Assembly: GCA_963922715.1 (NCBI GenBank)
Contig: CAWUJT010000125.1
Span: forward strand, 1-5,339
Length of the DNA stretch: 5,339 nucleotides
Direction of reading: 5' to 3'
From: CAWUJT01 sp963922715
GTDB taxonomy: Bacteria > Pseudomonadota > Alphaproteobacteria > Rhodobacterales > Rhodobacteraceae
Shown here: piece by piece, positions 1 to 5,339 of the stretch
How positions within the stretch are numbered: position 1 is the first letter of the stretch
Layout: the number at the start of each line of letters is the position of its first letter
Notes under the pieces: model-generated
Told to the model about the DNA's origin: nothing
The model's database searches: none
Seen by the model: only the letters and a program-made list of their open reading frames with translations
Translations under genes and position numbers: made by a program

Positions 1-902
1 AATTCTTCTGGATCGAACGGGGCCAGATCGTCGATTTGCTCCCCCACCCCGATGGCATGGATTGGCAAACCAAAGCGGTCCGCCAAAGCCACCAGCACGC
101 CACCCCGGGCGGTCCCATCCAGCTTGGTCATCACCAGCCCCGTGACATCGGCCATTTTTTGGAATGTCTCCACCTGGGACAGCGCGTTCTGGCCGGTGGT
201 GGCGTCCAACACCAAGAGCGTGTTGTGCGGGGCGCTGTCATCGCGTTTGCGGATCACGCGGACAATCTTGGCCAGCTCTTCCATCAGATCAGCGCGGTTC
301 TGGAGCCGCCCCGCAGTATCGATCAAAAGCAGGTCTGCGCCATCAGCCTCGGCTTGGGCCAGCGCATCATAGGCGAGGCTGGCCGGATCGCTGCCCTGTG
401 GTGCCATCAGCACCGGCACGCCAGCGCGGGTTCCCCACACCTGAAGCTGCTCAACCGCCGCGGCGCGAAAGGTATCGCCTGCAGCGATCACAACCGCCTT
501 GCCAGCGGCGCGAAACTGGCTGGCGAGTTTTCCAATCGTCGTGGTTTTGCCCGAGCCGTTCACGCCCACCACCAGCACCACCTGCGGCCGCTTGGGGAAG
601 AGCGGCAAGGGCTGGGCCACAGGCTCCATAATCCGCGCAATCTCTGTGACCAAAAGTGTTTTGAGCTCGGCCGTGGAAAACTGCGCCCCCATCCGACCTT
701 GTGCCAGATTGGCCACAACACGAGCGGCTGTATCGGCCCCCATATCGGCGGTGATCAGCACATCCTCCAGTTGCTCCAGCATGTCATCGTCAAGCCTGCG
801 GCGTGGCGCATTTGTGCCATCTTCAACAATCTTTTCGAGCCCGGCCTCAATCCGGGTGGAAGATTTCAACAGACGATCTTTGAGTTTACGAAAAAATGAC
901 AT
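1..902 (-). CDS. ftsY: Signal recognition particle receptor FtsY (3' end cut by window edge)
   Basis: SRP GTPase receptor that docks ribosome-nascent-chain complexes carrying Ffh/4.5S RNA at the inner membrane and passes them to SecYEG. Translating the minus strand gives 300 codons ending in ...PFDPEE at the window edge; related proteins end about ten residues later, so only the last few codons are missing. An N-domain four-helix bundle (about residues 1-90) precedes the G domain, where all SRP-GTPase motifs are intact: P-loop GVNGSGKTTT (113-122), DTFRAAA of the insertion box (143-149), DTAGR (195-199), TKLDG (259-263) and the closing GVGEQIDDL (285-293). The protein starts MSFFRKLKDRL, a basic amphipathic helix suited to membrane contact, and lacks the long acidic A domain of E. 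coli FtsY. The ATG at 902-900 is secure because the frame has a stop at 944-942 and no other start between. It has no clear Shine-Dalgarno of its own. A 235-bp gap separates it from the gene upstream, so it probably has its own promoter. Confidence 0.97.
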   Translation of the reverse strand, partial: MSFFRKLKDRLLKSSTRIEAGLEKIVEDGTNAPRRRLDDDMLEQLEDVLITADMGADTAARVVANLAQGRMGAQFSTAELKTLLVTEIARIMEPVAQPLPLFPKRPQVVLVVGVNGSGKTTTIGKLASQFRAAGKAVVIAAGDTFRAAAVEQLQVWGTRAGVPVLMAPQGSDPASLAYDALAQAEADGADLLLIDTAGRLQNRADLMEELAKIVRVIRKRDDSAPHNTLLVLDATTGQNALSQVETFQKMADVTGLVMTKLDGTARGGVLVALADRFGLPIHAIGVGEQIDDLAPFDPEE

Positions 903-903
903 C

Positions 904-939
904 TTACCGCTTTTCTTGAGTTGGTATTCTTCGTCGCAT
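904..939 (-). promoter_or_regulatory. Candidate 11-codon upstream reading frame coupled to ftsY
   Basis: An ATG at 939-937 opens a frame encoding MRRRIPTQEKR that stops with TAA at 906-904, leaving one base before the ftsY ATG (TAAGATG). It has a better ribosome binding site (AGGA at 952-949, spacer 9) than ftsY itself, whose upstream bases (AAAGCGGTAAG) contain no good Shine-Dalgarno. This is the geometry expected for translational coupling. What is seen is the spacing and the motif; translation of the peptide is inference, and so short a frame could occur by chance. Confidence 0.3.
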
Positions 940-985
940 GTTCAAAAGTCCTATTCCAAAGCATCATTACCGTCGCTTTTATCTA

Positions 986-1077
986 TTGATGCAATTTGAG
1001 CGCGTATAGCTTTGACCGCATTGTAAATTTATCAAAATCGTTGCATCAAACAACTGGATTGGTCAAATCATGCAACG
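986..1077. repeat. Three TTGCAT-type motifs forming inverted repeats upstream of ftsY
   Basis: CGTTGCAT at 1039-1046 is a perfect 8-bp inverted repeat of ATGCAACG at 1070-1077, with 23 bases between. A third copy is at 986-994: TTGATGCAA there is the exact reverse complement of TTGCATCAA at 1041-1049. The shared core is roughly RTTGCATSA, present on the minus, plus and minus strand in turn. The middle copy covers the -35 box of the candidate ftsY promoter. That could make the set an operator for a dimeric regulator; the repeats are seen, the regulatory role is inferred, and I do not recognise the regulator. Confidence 0.45.
1020..1049 (-). promoter_or_regulatory. ftsY: Candidate sigma-70 promoter for ftsY
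   Basis: On the minus strand TTGATG (1049-1044, four of six matches to TTGACA) is followed after 18 bases by TACAAT (1025-1020, five of six matches to TATAAT). It would give a leader of roughly 110 bases before the ftsY start. AT-rich gaps often contain such matches, so support is modest. Confidence 0.35.
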
Positions 1078-1137
1078 GTCCCATTGAAAATAAAACAACC
1101 TTTGCTTTTTTCTGCACGAGCGGCCTTCAAAACCTAA

Positions 1138-1479
1138 CTAAAGACGCTCTACCGTGACCTTATCTTGAGAAAAAGCAATATGATTTTGAATGGCCTGGAC
1201 ATCTGTCTTGGGGGTTTCATAAGACCACGCCGCATCTTGAAGCACCGCGCCTTGACCGGCAATCGAGAAATAGCTGGCCTCTCCCTTGTGTGGGCAGCGT
1301 GTGCGAGTCGCGCTGGTCTCAAGAAACGCCATGCCAATGTCCTCTCTGGGGAAATAGATCACGGGCGCGTAAGAGCCTTCGGTCAATTCCAAAGCATTTT
1401 GGCTTTCGGCGATCACACCATCCGTAGTGCGCACGACCCACGTGCCTTCGGCTTTGTTGATACGGATATGCGATGTCAT
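1138..1479 (-). CDS. DUF427 domain-containing protein
   Basis: A 113-residue soluble protein of the DUF427 family (Pfam PF04248), whose biochemical role is not established. The family pattern is complete: an ES-x-x-AL-x-L segment (25-32), YFPREDI (42-48), the signature T-R-C-P-H-K-G-E-A-S-Y-F-S (60-72), AAWSYETP (83-90) and a closing IAFSQDKVTVE (101-111). No signal peptide or membrane segment is visible. The length fits a single-domain family member, so the gene looks whole. The ATG at 1479-1477 has a good ribosome binding site on the minus strand (AAAGGA at 1494-1489, AGGA spacer 9), and the gene begins 20 bases after the aminopeptidase P stop, so it very likely sits on the same transcript. 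The stop is TAG at 1140-1138. The family call is firm; I propose no function. Confidence 0.93.
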   Translation of the reverse strand: MTSHIRINKAEGTWVVRTTDGVIAESQNALELTEGSYAPVIYFPREDIGMAFLETSATRTRCPHKGEASYFSIAGQGAVLQDAAWSYETPKTDVQAIQNHIAFSQDKVTVERL

Positions 1480-1499
1480 TTTGTAATGTCCTTTCCCAC

Positions 1500-3290
1500 T
1501 TAAAGTGGTGCGGTAGCCCTAGACAGCCAATCCGCGGTTGAGCCTTCTAAATGGCCGCTGAATGTATCATTCACATGACAATGATATGTATTCAGCCAGT
1601 TGATCTCATCCAGAGACAGCAAATCACGCACAATGAGGCGTCTGTCAAAAGGCACATATGTCAACGTTTCAAAGCCCATCAGCGCGCGGCCCGCATCCCC
1701 TTGCGGCAAGACCTCTGGCGCAGTCACCACCATAAGGTTCTCCAATCGAATCCCGTATTGTCCTTCGACGTAGTGGCCAGGTTCATTTGAAACGATCATA
1801 CCAGGCTCCAGCGGAACAGTGGAGGTGCGCGCAATCCGTTGCGGACCTTCATGCACCGACAGATAATGTCCCACCCCATGGCCTGTGCCGTGATCGTAGT
1901 CCATCCCCTCCGCCCAAAGCGGGGCGCGGGCCAGCGCATCCAGATGCCCCCCCGTGACGCCCTTGGGAAAGCGGGCCCGAGACAAGGCGATAAGCCCTTT
2001 GAGCACACGCGTATAAGTGCGGCATTCATTCTCGGACGCGGGGCCGATCTGAATGGTGCGGGTAATGTCCGTTGTGCCATCGAGATATTGCCCGCCGCTG
2101 TCAACCAGCAACAGCCGATCACCATCAAGGGGTCGGTCAGAGGCATGTGTCACCCGGTAATGGATGATCGCCCCATGCGGCCCAGAGCCACAGATCGTAT
2201 CGAAAGCAATGTCTTTGAGGGCCGGGTCGTCCCTGCGGAACTTTTCCAGAACCGTGATAACATCTATCTCTGTCAGCTGTGTTTTATCTGCATTATCGAG
2301 CCACGCCAGAAACCTAATCATCGCCAGCGCATCGCGTTTGTGGGCCGCGCGGGCGCCTGTGATCTCAGCCGCTGTCTTGCAGGCTTTGGGCAAAGCGCAA
2401 GGATCCATCTCCGCCTGCCAGGTCACTTGCGCAGCCTCCAATCTTTGGATGACCCAAATCGGCACTGTCTCTGGATCGATCGCCACGGGACCTTTCAGGC
2501 TATCGAGCATCGGGCCAAACCTCTCCGGCGGATGGAACGTGGCCTCAATGTTGAGATCAACGGTTTTCTCAGGTGCTATAAATAGATCAACATGGCCATT
2601 TGTACGTAAAATTGCCATGGCCTGTACAACGGGCACACGCGGCAAGTCCCCACCACGGATGTTCAAGAGCCAAGCAACCGACTCCGGCATCGTCAAAACA
2701 GCAGCTGTCAGGCCTTTCTCCCCCAAAACCTCCCCTAATCGTGAGCGTTTCGTCGCAGATGTTTCACCGGCCAAATCATCAGGATAGGCAAACGCAGTTC
2801 GCAAAGGTACCGCAGGGCGGTCGGCCCAAACACGGTCAATGAGGTTGGGCACCGGCCGCAACTTTACCTCTTTTGGTATCAGTGCCTTCTCCAGGCCCTC
2901 AATTTCCTTCGGCGTATGCAGCCAAGGATCATAGGCAAGGATTTCACCCCCAGCCATGTTCTCTGCAAGCCAGGTTGCCACCGATGTCTCAGGCCAGTCG
3001 ATCACGTCAAACACCGCCATATCGGATTGCTGGCGCGCTTGCAGACGGTAGCGGCCATCGACAAAAAGCCCCGCGCGCTCACGCAAAACAGCCACCGACC
3101 CGGCAGAGCCTGTAAACCCACTCAGCCAGGCAAGGCGCTCATCACAGGGCGCAACATATTCCCCACGATAGGCATCGGTGCGCGGGACAAGAAAGCCGTC
3201 CACACCCTCATGCTCCATTGTCGCGCGCAGATCGGCGATACGCGGCGCACAATTTTCGGGGTGACTGGCGGTGTCAAAAATCTGCCACAT
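1500..3290 (-). CDS. Large-type Xaa-Pro aminopeptidase (aminopeptidase P, M24B family)
   Basis: Dinuclear metal (usually Mn) peptidase that removes the N-terminal residue from peptides with proline second; probably cytosolic, since no signal peptide is seen. At 596 residues it matches the three-domain form typified by human XPNPEP1 rather than the shorter E. coli PepP. Two creatinase-type N-terminal domains span about 10-310, with FTGSAGS (59-65) and FVDGRY (76-81) in the first; the pita-bread catalytic domain covers about 315-535 and a C-terminal extension follows. By alignment from memory the metal ligands are D397 (LLLVDSGG), D408 (TTDITR), H471 (GTGHGVGH), E503 (SNEPGHY) and E517 (IRLEN). 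Substrate-binding histidines H377, H467 and H480 are also present, so it should be active. The ATG at 3290-3288 follows AAAGG (3301-3297, spacer 6). It starts 65 bases after cobT and ends 20 bases before the DUF427 gene, suggesting one operon. It is often annotated pepP, but is not orthologous in architecture to E. coli PepP. Confidence 0.96.
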   Translation of the reverse strand: MWQIFDTASHPENCAPRIADLRATMEHEGVDGFLVPRTDAYRGEYVAPCDERLAWLSGFTGSAGSVAVLRERAGLFVDGRYRLQARQQSDMAVFDVIDWPETSVATWLAENMAGGEILAYDPWLHTPKEIEGLEKALIPKEVKLRPVPNLIDRVWADRPAVPLRTAFAYPDDLAGETSATKRSRLGEVLGEKGLTAAVLTMPESVAWLLNIRGGDLPRVPVVQAMAILRTNGHVDLFIAPEKTVDLNIEATFHPPERFGPMLDSLKGPVAIDPETVPIWVIQRLEAAQVTWQAEMDPCALPKACKTAAEITGARAAHKRDALAMIRFLAWLDNADKTQLTEIDVITVLEKFRRDDPALKDIAFDTICGSGPHGAIIHYRVTHASDRPLDGDRLLLVDSGGQYLDGTTDITRTIQIGPASENECRTYTRVLKGLIALSRARFPKGVTGGHLDALARAPLWAEGMDYDHGTGHGVGHYLSVHEGPQRIARTSTVPLEPGMIVSNEPGHYVEGQYGIRLENLMVVTAPEVLPQGDAGRALMGFETLTYVPFDRRLIVRDLLSLDEINWLNTYHCHVNDTFSGHLEGSTADWLSRATAPL

Positions 3291-3312
3291 GATCTGCCTT
3301 TCGTTCTCAACT

Positions 3313-3347
3313 TAGGCCACAAGCCTAGAGCGACCTTTTGTGAAGGT
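3313..3347. repeat. Two adjacent small hairpins with complementary loops in the cobT-aminopeptidase gap
   Basis: Reading the plus strand, TAGGC-CACAA-GCCTA (3313-3327) and ACCTT-TTGTG-AAGGT (3333-3347) are each a perfect 5-bp stem with a 5-base loop. The loops CACAA and TTGTG are exact reverse complements, so in RNA they could pair with each other as a kissing loop. They lie in the only gap between cobT and the aminopeptidase gene. There is no U-tract after them, so they do not look like an intrinsic terminator. A processing, stability or mRNA-folding role is possible; chance is also possible at this stem length. Confidence 0.4.
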
Positions 3348-3355
3348 AAAGGCGG

Positions 3356-5230
3356 TTAGGCAATCTGTTTCAAGCCCAGAACACGTGCCCGCACCCGTGG
3401 ATTGTTGTCAAACAAACCGGCCAGCTGCTCTGTCATTGCGCCGGCGAGTTGGTCTACATCGGTAATGGTGACCGCACGCTGGTAATAGCGTGTGACATCA
3501 TGGCCAATGCCAATGGCAATCAGCTCCACAAGATGGCGTTTCTCAATCATAGCGATGACATCGCGCAAATGCTTTTCCAGGTAGTTTGCCGGGTTTACCG
3601 AAAGTGTGCTGTCATCCACGGGCGCACCATCAGAAATCACCATCAGAATTTTACGCTGTTCTGGACGATGGGCCAGGCGTCGATGCGCCCACTCCAGGGC
3701 CTCACCATCGATGTTTTCCTTCAAAAGTCCTTCTTTCATCATCAGGCCAAGATTATCCCGGACCCGCCGCCAAGGTGCATCCGCCGCCTTATAAACGATA
3801 TGGCGCAGATCGTTCAGCCGGCCCGGTTGTTGCGGACGCCCAGCTTTCAGCCAGTTTTCCCGTGCAACACCGCCTTTCCAAGCGCGCGTGGTAAAGCCCA
3901 GGATTTCGACCTTGACCTGACACCGCTCCAAGGTTCGGGCCAGAACATCGGCGGAAATCGCTGCAATTGAAATGGGCCGTCCGCGCATTGAGCCGGAGTT
4001 GTCCAAAAGCAGCGTCACGCATGTGTCCCGAAATTCGGTGTCGCGCTCCATCTTAAAACTCAGCGGCGTTGTTGGATTGGCCACCACCCGGGCCAGACGG
4101 CCTGCATCCAAAATACCCTCTTCAAGATCAAACTCCCAAGCGCGGTTTTGTTGCGCTTGCAGACGACGCTGCAACTTATTCGCCAGACGGCTAACCGCGC
4201 CCTTCAACGGCTCTAGCTGTTGGTCGAGATAGGCACGCAGCCGCTCCAACTCAATCGGTTCGGCCAAATCTTCGGCGTGAATTTCTTCGTCATGGCTTTG
4301 ATCGTAAACGGTGTAATTCGGATCGGCCTCAGAGACAGAAGGCGGGGGCGGGGCCTCCATCGGTTCACTGTCCTGAGGCATCTCGGCCTCCTGCATCTCT
4401 TCTGCCTCGGCCATATCATCCATGCTGACACTCGATTGCGCGGCGTCTTGCTGCTCCTCCTGTGATTGCTCGGGGGTGGCATCATCCTCGCTGTCGCTGT
4501 CGTCTTCTTCGCCCTCTTGTTCATCTGTCGGGCTGTCCTCATCTGCCTCAGCAGGTTGGTCTTCGTCGTCATCCTCGGCGTCGGGGTCGTCGCCCAGTTG
4601 ATCGCCATAGCCCAGGTCAGCAATCACAGCGCGGGAAAGTTTTGCAAACGCGGTTTGATCGCTCAGCGCGGTTTCAAGATCGGCCAATGGTCCGCTGCAA
4701 CTGTCCTCGATAAACCCTTGCCAAAGTTCCATGACATTAGCGGCTGCGGGGGGAAGATCGCGTCCCGTGGCCAGATGCCGCACCAAATAGCCCGCCGCTT
4801 GCGCCAGCGGAGCAGCGGCGCGATCTGTGATCTCCCCATAGCCGCGGCGGGTGGCCTCACTGCCGATTTTCGCGTCGATGTTAGCTGCAGCACCCGGCAT
4901 GGCCTTGGCGCCTATGGCTTCACACCGGGCTGTCTCCATCGCCTCATAAAGATCGCGCGCCATATTGCCCTGGGGCATATAGCGGGCCGCCACCTCTGGG
5001 TCGTGATGCTTGTGCCGCAATGCCAGGGCATCGGCTGTGCCGCGGGCCTGCAGAATTTCCTCGGCCGTCATGCGGCGCGAGACCTGCGGCAAGCGCACAG
5101 TTTCAGGTGTGGCACCCGAGGGATCGGCGGAATAGCTGACCGACAGCTCCCCATCATCGGCCATCACTTTTGTGGCCTCTGCCAAGGCCTTTTTGAACGG
5201 ATCGGCGGGGTTATCGACGGGTTTTGACAC
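3356..5230 (-). CDS. cobT: Aerobic cobaltochelatase subunit CobT
   Basis: Subunit of the ATP-dependent cobaltochelatase CobNST, which inserts cobalt into hydrogenobyrinic acid a,c-diamide in the aerobic cobalamin pathway; CobT joins the AAA+ subunit CobS in a chaperone-like complex acting on CobN, in the cytosol. The 624-residue protein has the usual CobT order: a helical N-terminal region (1-210) opening with NPADPFKKALAEATK, a strongly acidic linker (about 213-325; 24 of the 37 residues at 214-250 are D or E), a basic helical stretch (about 340-365), and a C-terminal von Willebrand A domain (about 400-605). The metal-ion-dependent adhesion site is intact: DNSGSM gives D410, S412 and S414, followed by T447/T448 (GFTTRAW) and D534 (VISDGAP). 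The start is GTG at 5230-5228, chosen because the frame has a stop at 5266-5264 with no ATG between, a Shine-Dalgarno lies just upstream, and the next Met (residue 23) would cut into conserved sequence. cobS and cobN are not in the window. It heads a likely operon. Confidence 0.97.
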   Translation of the reverse strand: MSKPVDNPADPFKKALAEATKVMADDGELSVSYSADPSGATPETVRLPQVSRRMTAEEILQARGTADALALRHKHHDPEVAARYMPQGNMARDLYEAMETARCEAIGAKAMPGAAANIDAKIGSEATRRGYGEITDRAAAPLAQAAGYLVRHLATGRDLPPAAANVMELWQGFIEDSCSGPLADLETALSDQTAFAKLSRAVIADLGYGDQLGDDPDAEDDDEDQPAEADEDSPTDEQEGEEDDSDSEDDATPEQSQEEQQDAAQSSVSMDDMAEAEEMQEAEMPQDSEPMEAPPPPSVSEADPNYTVYDQSHDEEIHAEDLAEPIELERLRAYLDQQLEPLKGAVSRLANKLQRRLQAQQNRAWEFDLEEGILDAGRLARVVANPTTPLSFKMERDTEFRDTCVTLLLDNSGSMRGRPISIAAISADVLARTLERCQVKVEILGFTTRAWKGGVARENWLKAGRPQQPGRLNDLRHIVYKAADAPWRRVRDNLGLMMKEGLLKENIDGEALEWAHRRLAHRPEQRKILMVISDGAPVDDSTLSVNPANYLEKHLRDVIAMIEKRHLVELIAIGIGHDVTRYYQRAVTITDVDQLAGAMTEQLAGLFDNNPRVRARVLGLKQIA

Positions 5231-5238
5231 GTGAGAGA

Positions 5239-5243
5239 CCTTT
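5239..5243 (-). promoter_or_regulatory. cobT: Ribosome binding site that fixes the GTG start of cobT
   Basis: AAAGG on the minus strand lies 8 bases before the GTG at 5230-5228. This spacing, together with the upstream in-frame stop, supports the GTG rather than a downstream ATG. Confidence 0.7.
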
Positions 5244-5297
5244 CTGGAAAAAGGACAGAGTGTTCAACTTAACAACTACGCTCTGGCATTCGATTTC

Positions 5298-5328
5298 GTT
5301 ATATCGACATCAATGCGCCATTTTGCAA
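5298..5328 (-). promoter_or_regulatory. Weak candidate promoter for the cobT transcript
   Basis: On the minus strand TTGCAA (5328-5323) and TATAAC (5303-5298, five of six matches to TATAAT) are 19 bases apart, which is longer than ideal. The window ends just upstream, so cobT could equally be read from a promoter or gene outside it. The visible 109 bases contain no recognisable B12 box, but a cobalamin riboswitch further upstream cannot be excluded. Confidence 0.2.
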
Positions 5329-5339
5329 CAAGAGCACAA

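Larger units (their letters stand above)
903..1137. other. 235-bp intergenic gap between DUF427 gene and ftsY
   Basis: AT-rich spacer with no convincing full-size gene on either strand. It should hold the end of the cobT-aminopeptidase-DUF427 transcript and the control region of ftsY. Just after the DUF427 stop, the minus strand has a T-rich run (TTGTTTTATTTT, about 1098-1087), but I cannot find a GC-rich stem in front of it, so I do not call an intrinsic terminator. The gap contains the TTGCAT motifs, the candidate promoter and the small upstream frame listed separately. Confidence 0.8.

Noticed and set aside
36..899. Long plus-strand open frame of 287 codons
   Set aside because: It lies exactly opposite ftsY, whose GTPase motifs are all intact on the minus strand. 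The plus-strand product is rich in H, Q and R with no recognisable domain, typical of an antisense shadow.
1085..1137. Possible intrinsic terminator after the DUF427 gene
   Set aside because: There is a T-rich run on the minus strand but only a 4-bp TTTG/CAAA pairing in front of it, with no GC-rich stem.
1165..1503. Plus-strand frame of 112 codons covering the DUF427 gene
   Set aside because: The minus-strand protein carries the full DUF427 signature and a good ribosome binding site; the plus-strand product is not recognisable.
1839..2585. Plus-strand frame of 248 codons
   Set aside because: Opposite the aminopeptidase P catalytic domain, with no domain signature; the minus-strand gene has all metal ligands.
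4466..5227. Plus-strand frame of 253 codons with an apparent hydrophobic N-terminal segment
   Set aside because: Opposite the CobT N-terminal half; the hydrophobic segment is the complement of the acidic D/E codons of the CobT linker.
5290..5307. TCGAT...ATCGA inverted repeat upstream of cobT as an operator
   Set aside because: A 5-bp match with an 8-base gap is short enough to be chance, and no known operator is recognised.
5231..5339. Cobalamin riboswitch ahead of cobT
   Set aside because: No B12-box-like sequence is visible, and the 109 bases are too short to hold the full element; one outside the window remains possible.

Overview
The window carries four genes, all read on the minus strand (right to left): cobT, a large-type aminopeptidase P, a small DUF427 protein and the front of ftsY. 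Base composition is moderately GC-rich in the genes and AT-richer in the gaps. The set of an aerobic-pathway cobaltochelatase CobT, a two-lobed M24 Xaa-Pro aminopeptidase, a DUF427 protein and an FtsY without an acidic N-terminal domain points to an alphaproteobacterium, most likely of the Rhodobacteraceae (Roseobacter group). That assignment rests on protein resemblance from memory, not on a search.

Layout from right to left. Positions 5339-5231 are a 109-bp upstream region with a weak promoter candidate and a good ribosome binding site. Positions 5230-3356 hold cobT, with a GTG start. Then comes a 65-bp gap holding two small hairpins whose loops are exactly complementary. Positions 3290-1500 hold the M24B aminopeptidase P, with every metal and catalytic residue present. 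After a 20-bp gap, the DUF427 gene lies at 1479-1138. The short gaps suggest that cobT, aminopeptidase P and DUF427 share one transcript. Next is a 235-bp AT-rich gap with no ordinary gene, three copies of a TTGCAT-type motif, a candidate promoter, and an 11-codon upstream reading frame that ends one base before ftsY. Positions 902-1 are ftsY, cut by the window edge only a few codons before its expected end.

CobT works with CobS and CobN (neither is in the window) to insert cobalt into hydrogenobyrinic acid a,c-diamide. The aminopeptidase trims peptides with proline in second position. FtsY is the membrane-side receptor of the signal recognition particle. These are housekeeping or metabolic jobs with no obvious common pathway, so the shared transcript looks like proximity rather than a functional module. 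I found no mobile element, CRISPR array, tRNA, rRNA, phage gene or defence gene, and no credible new multi-gene system. The points worth a second look are small regulatory structures in the intergenic gaps.
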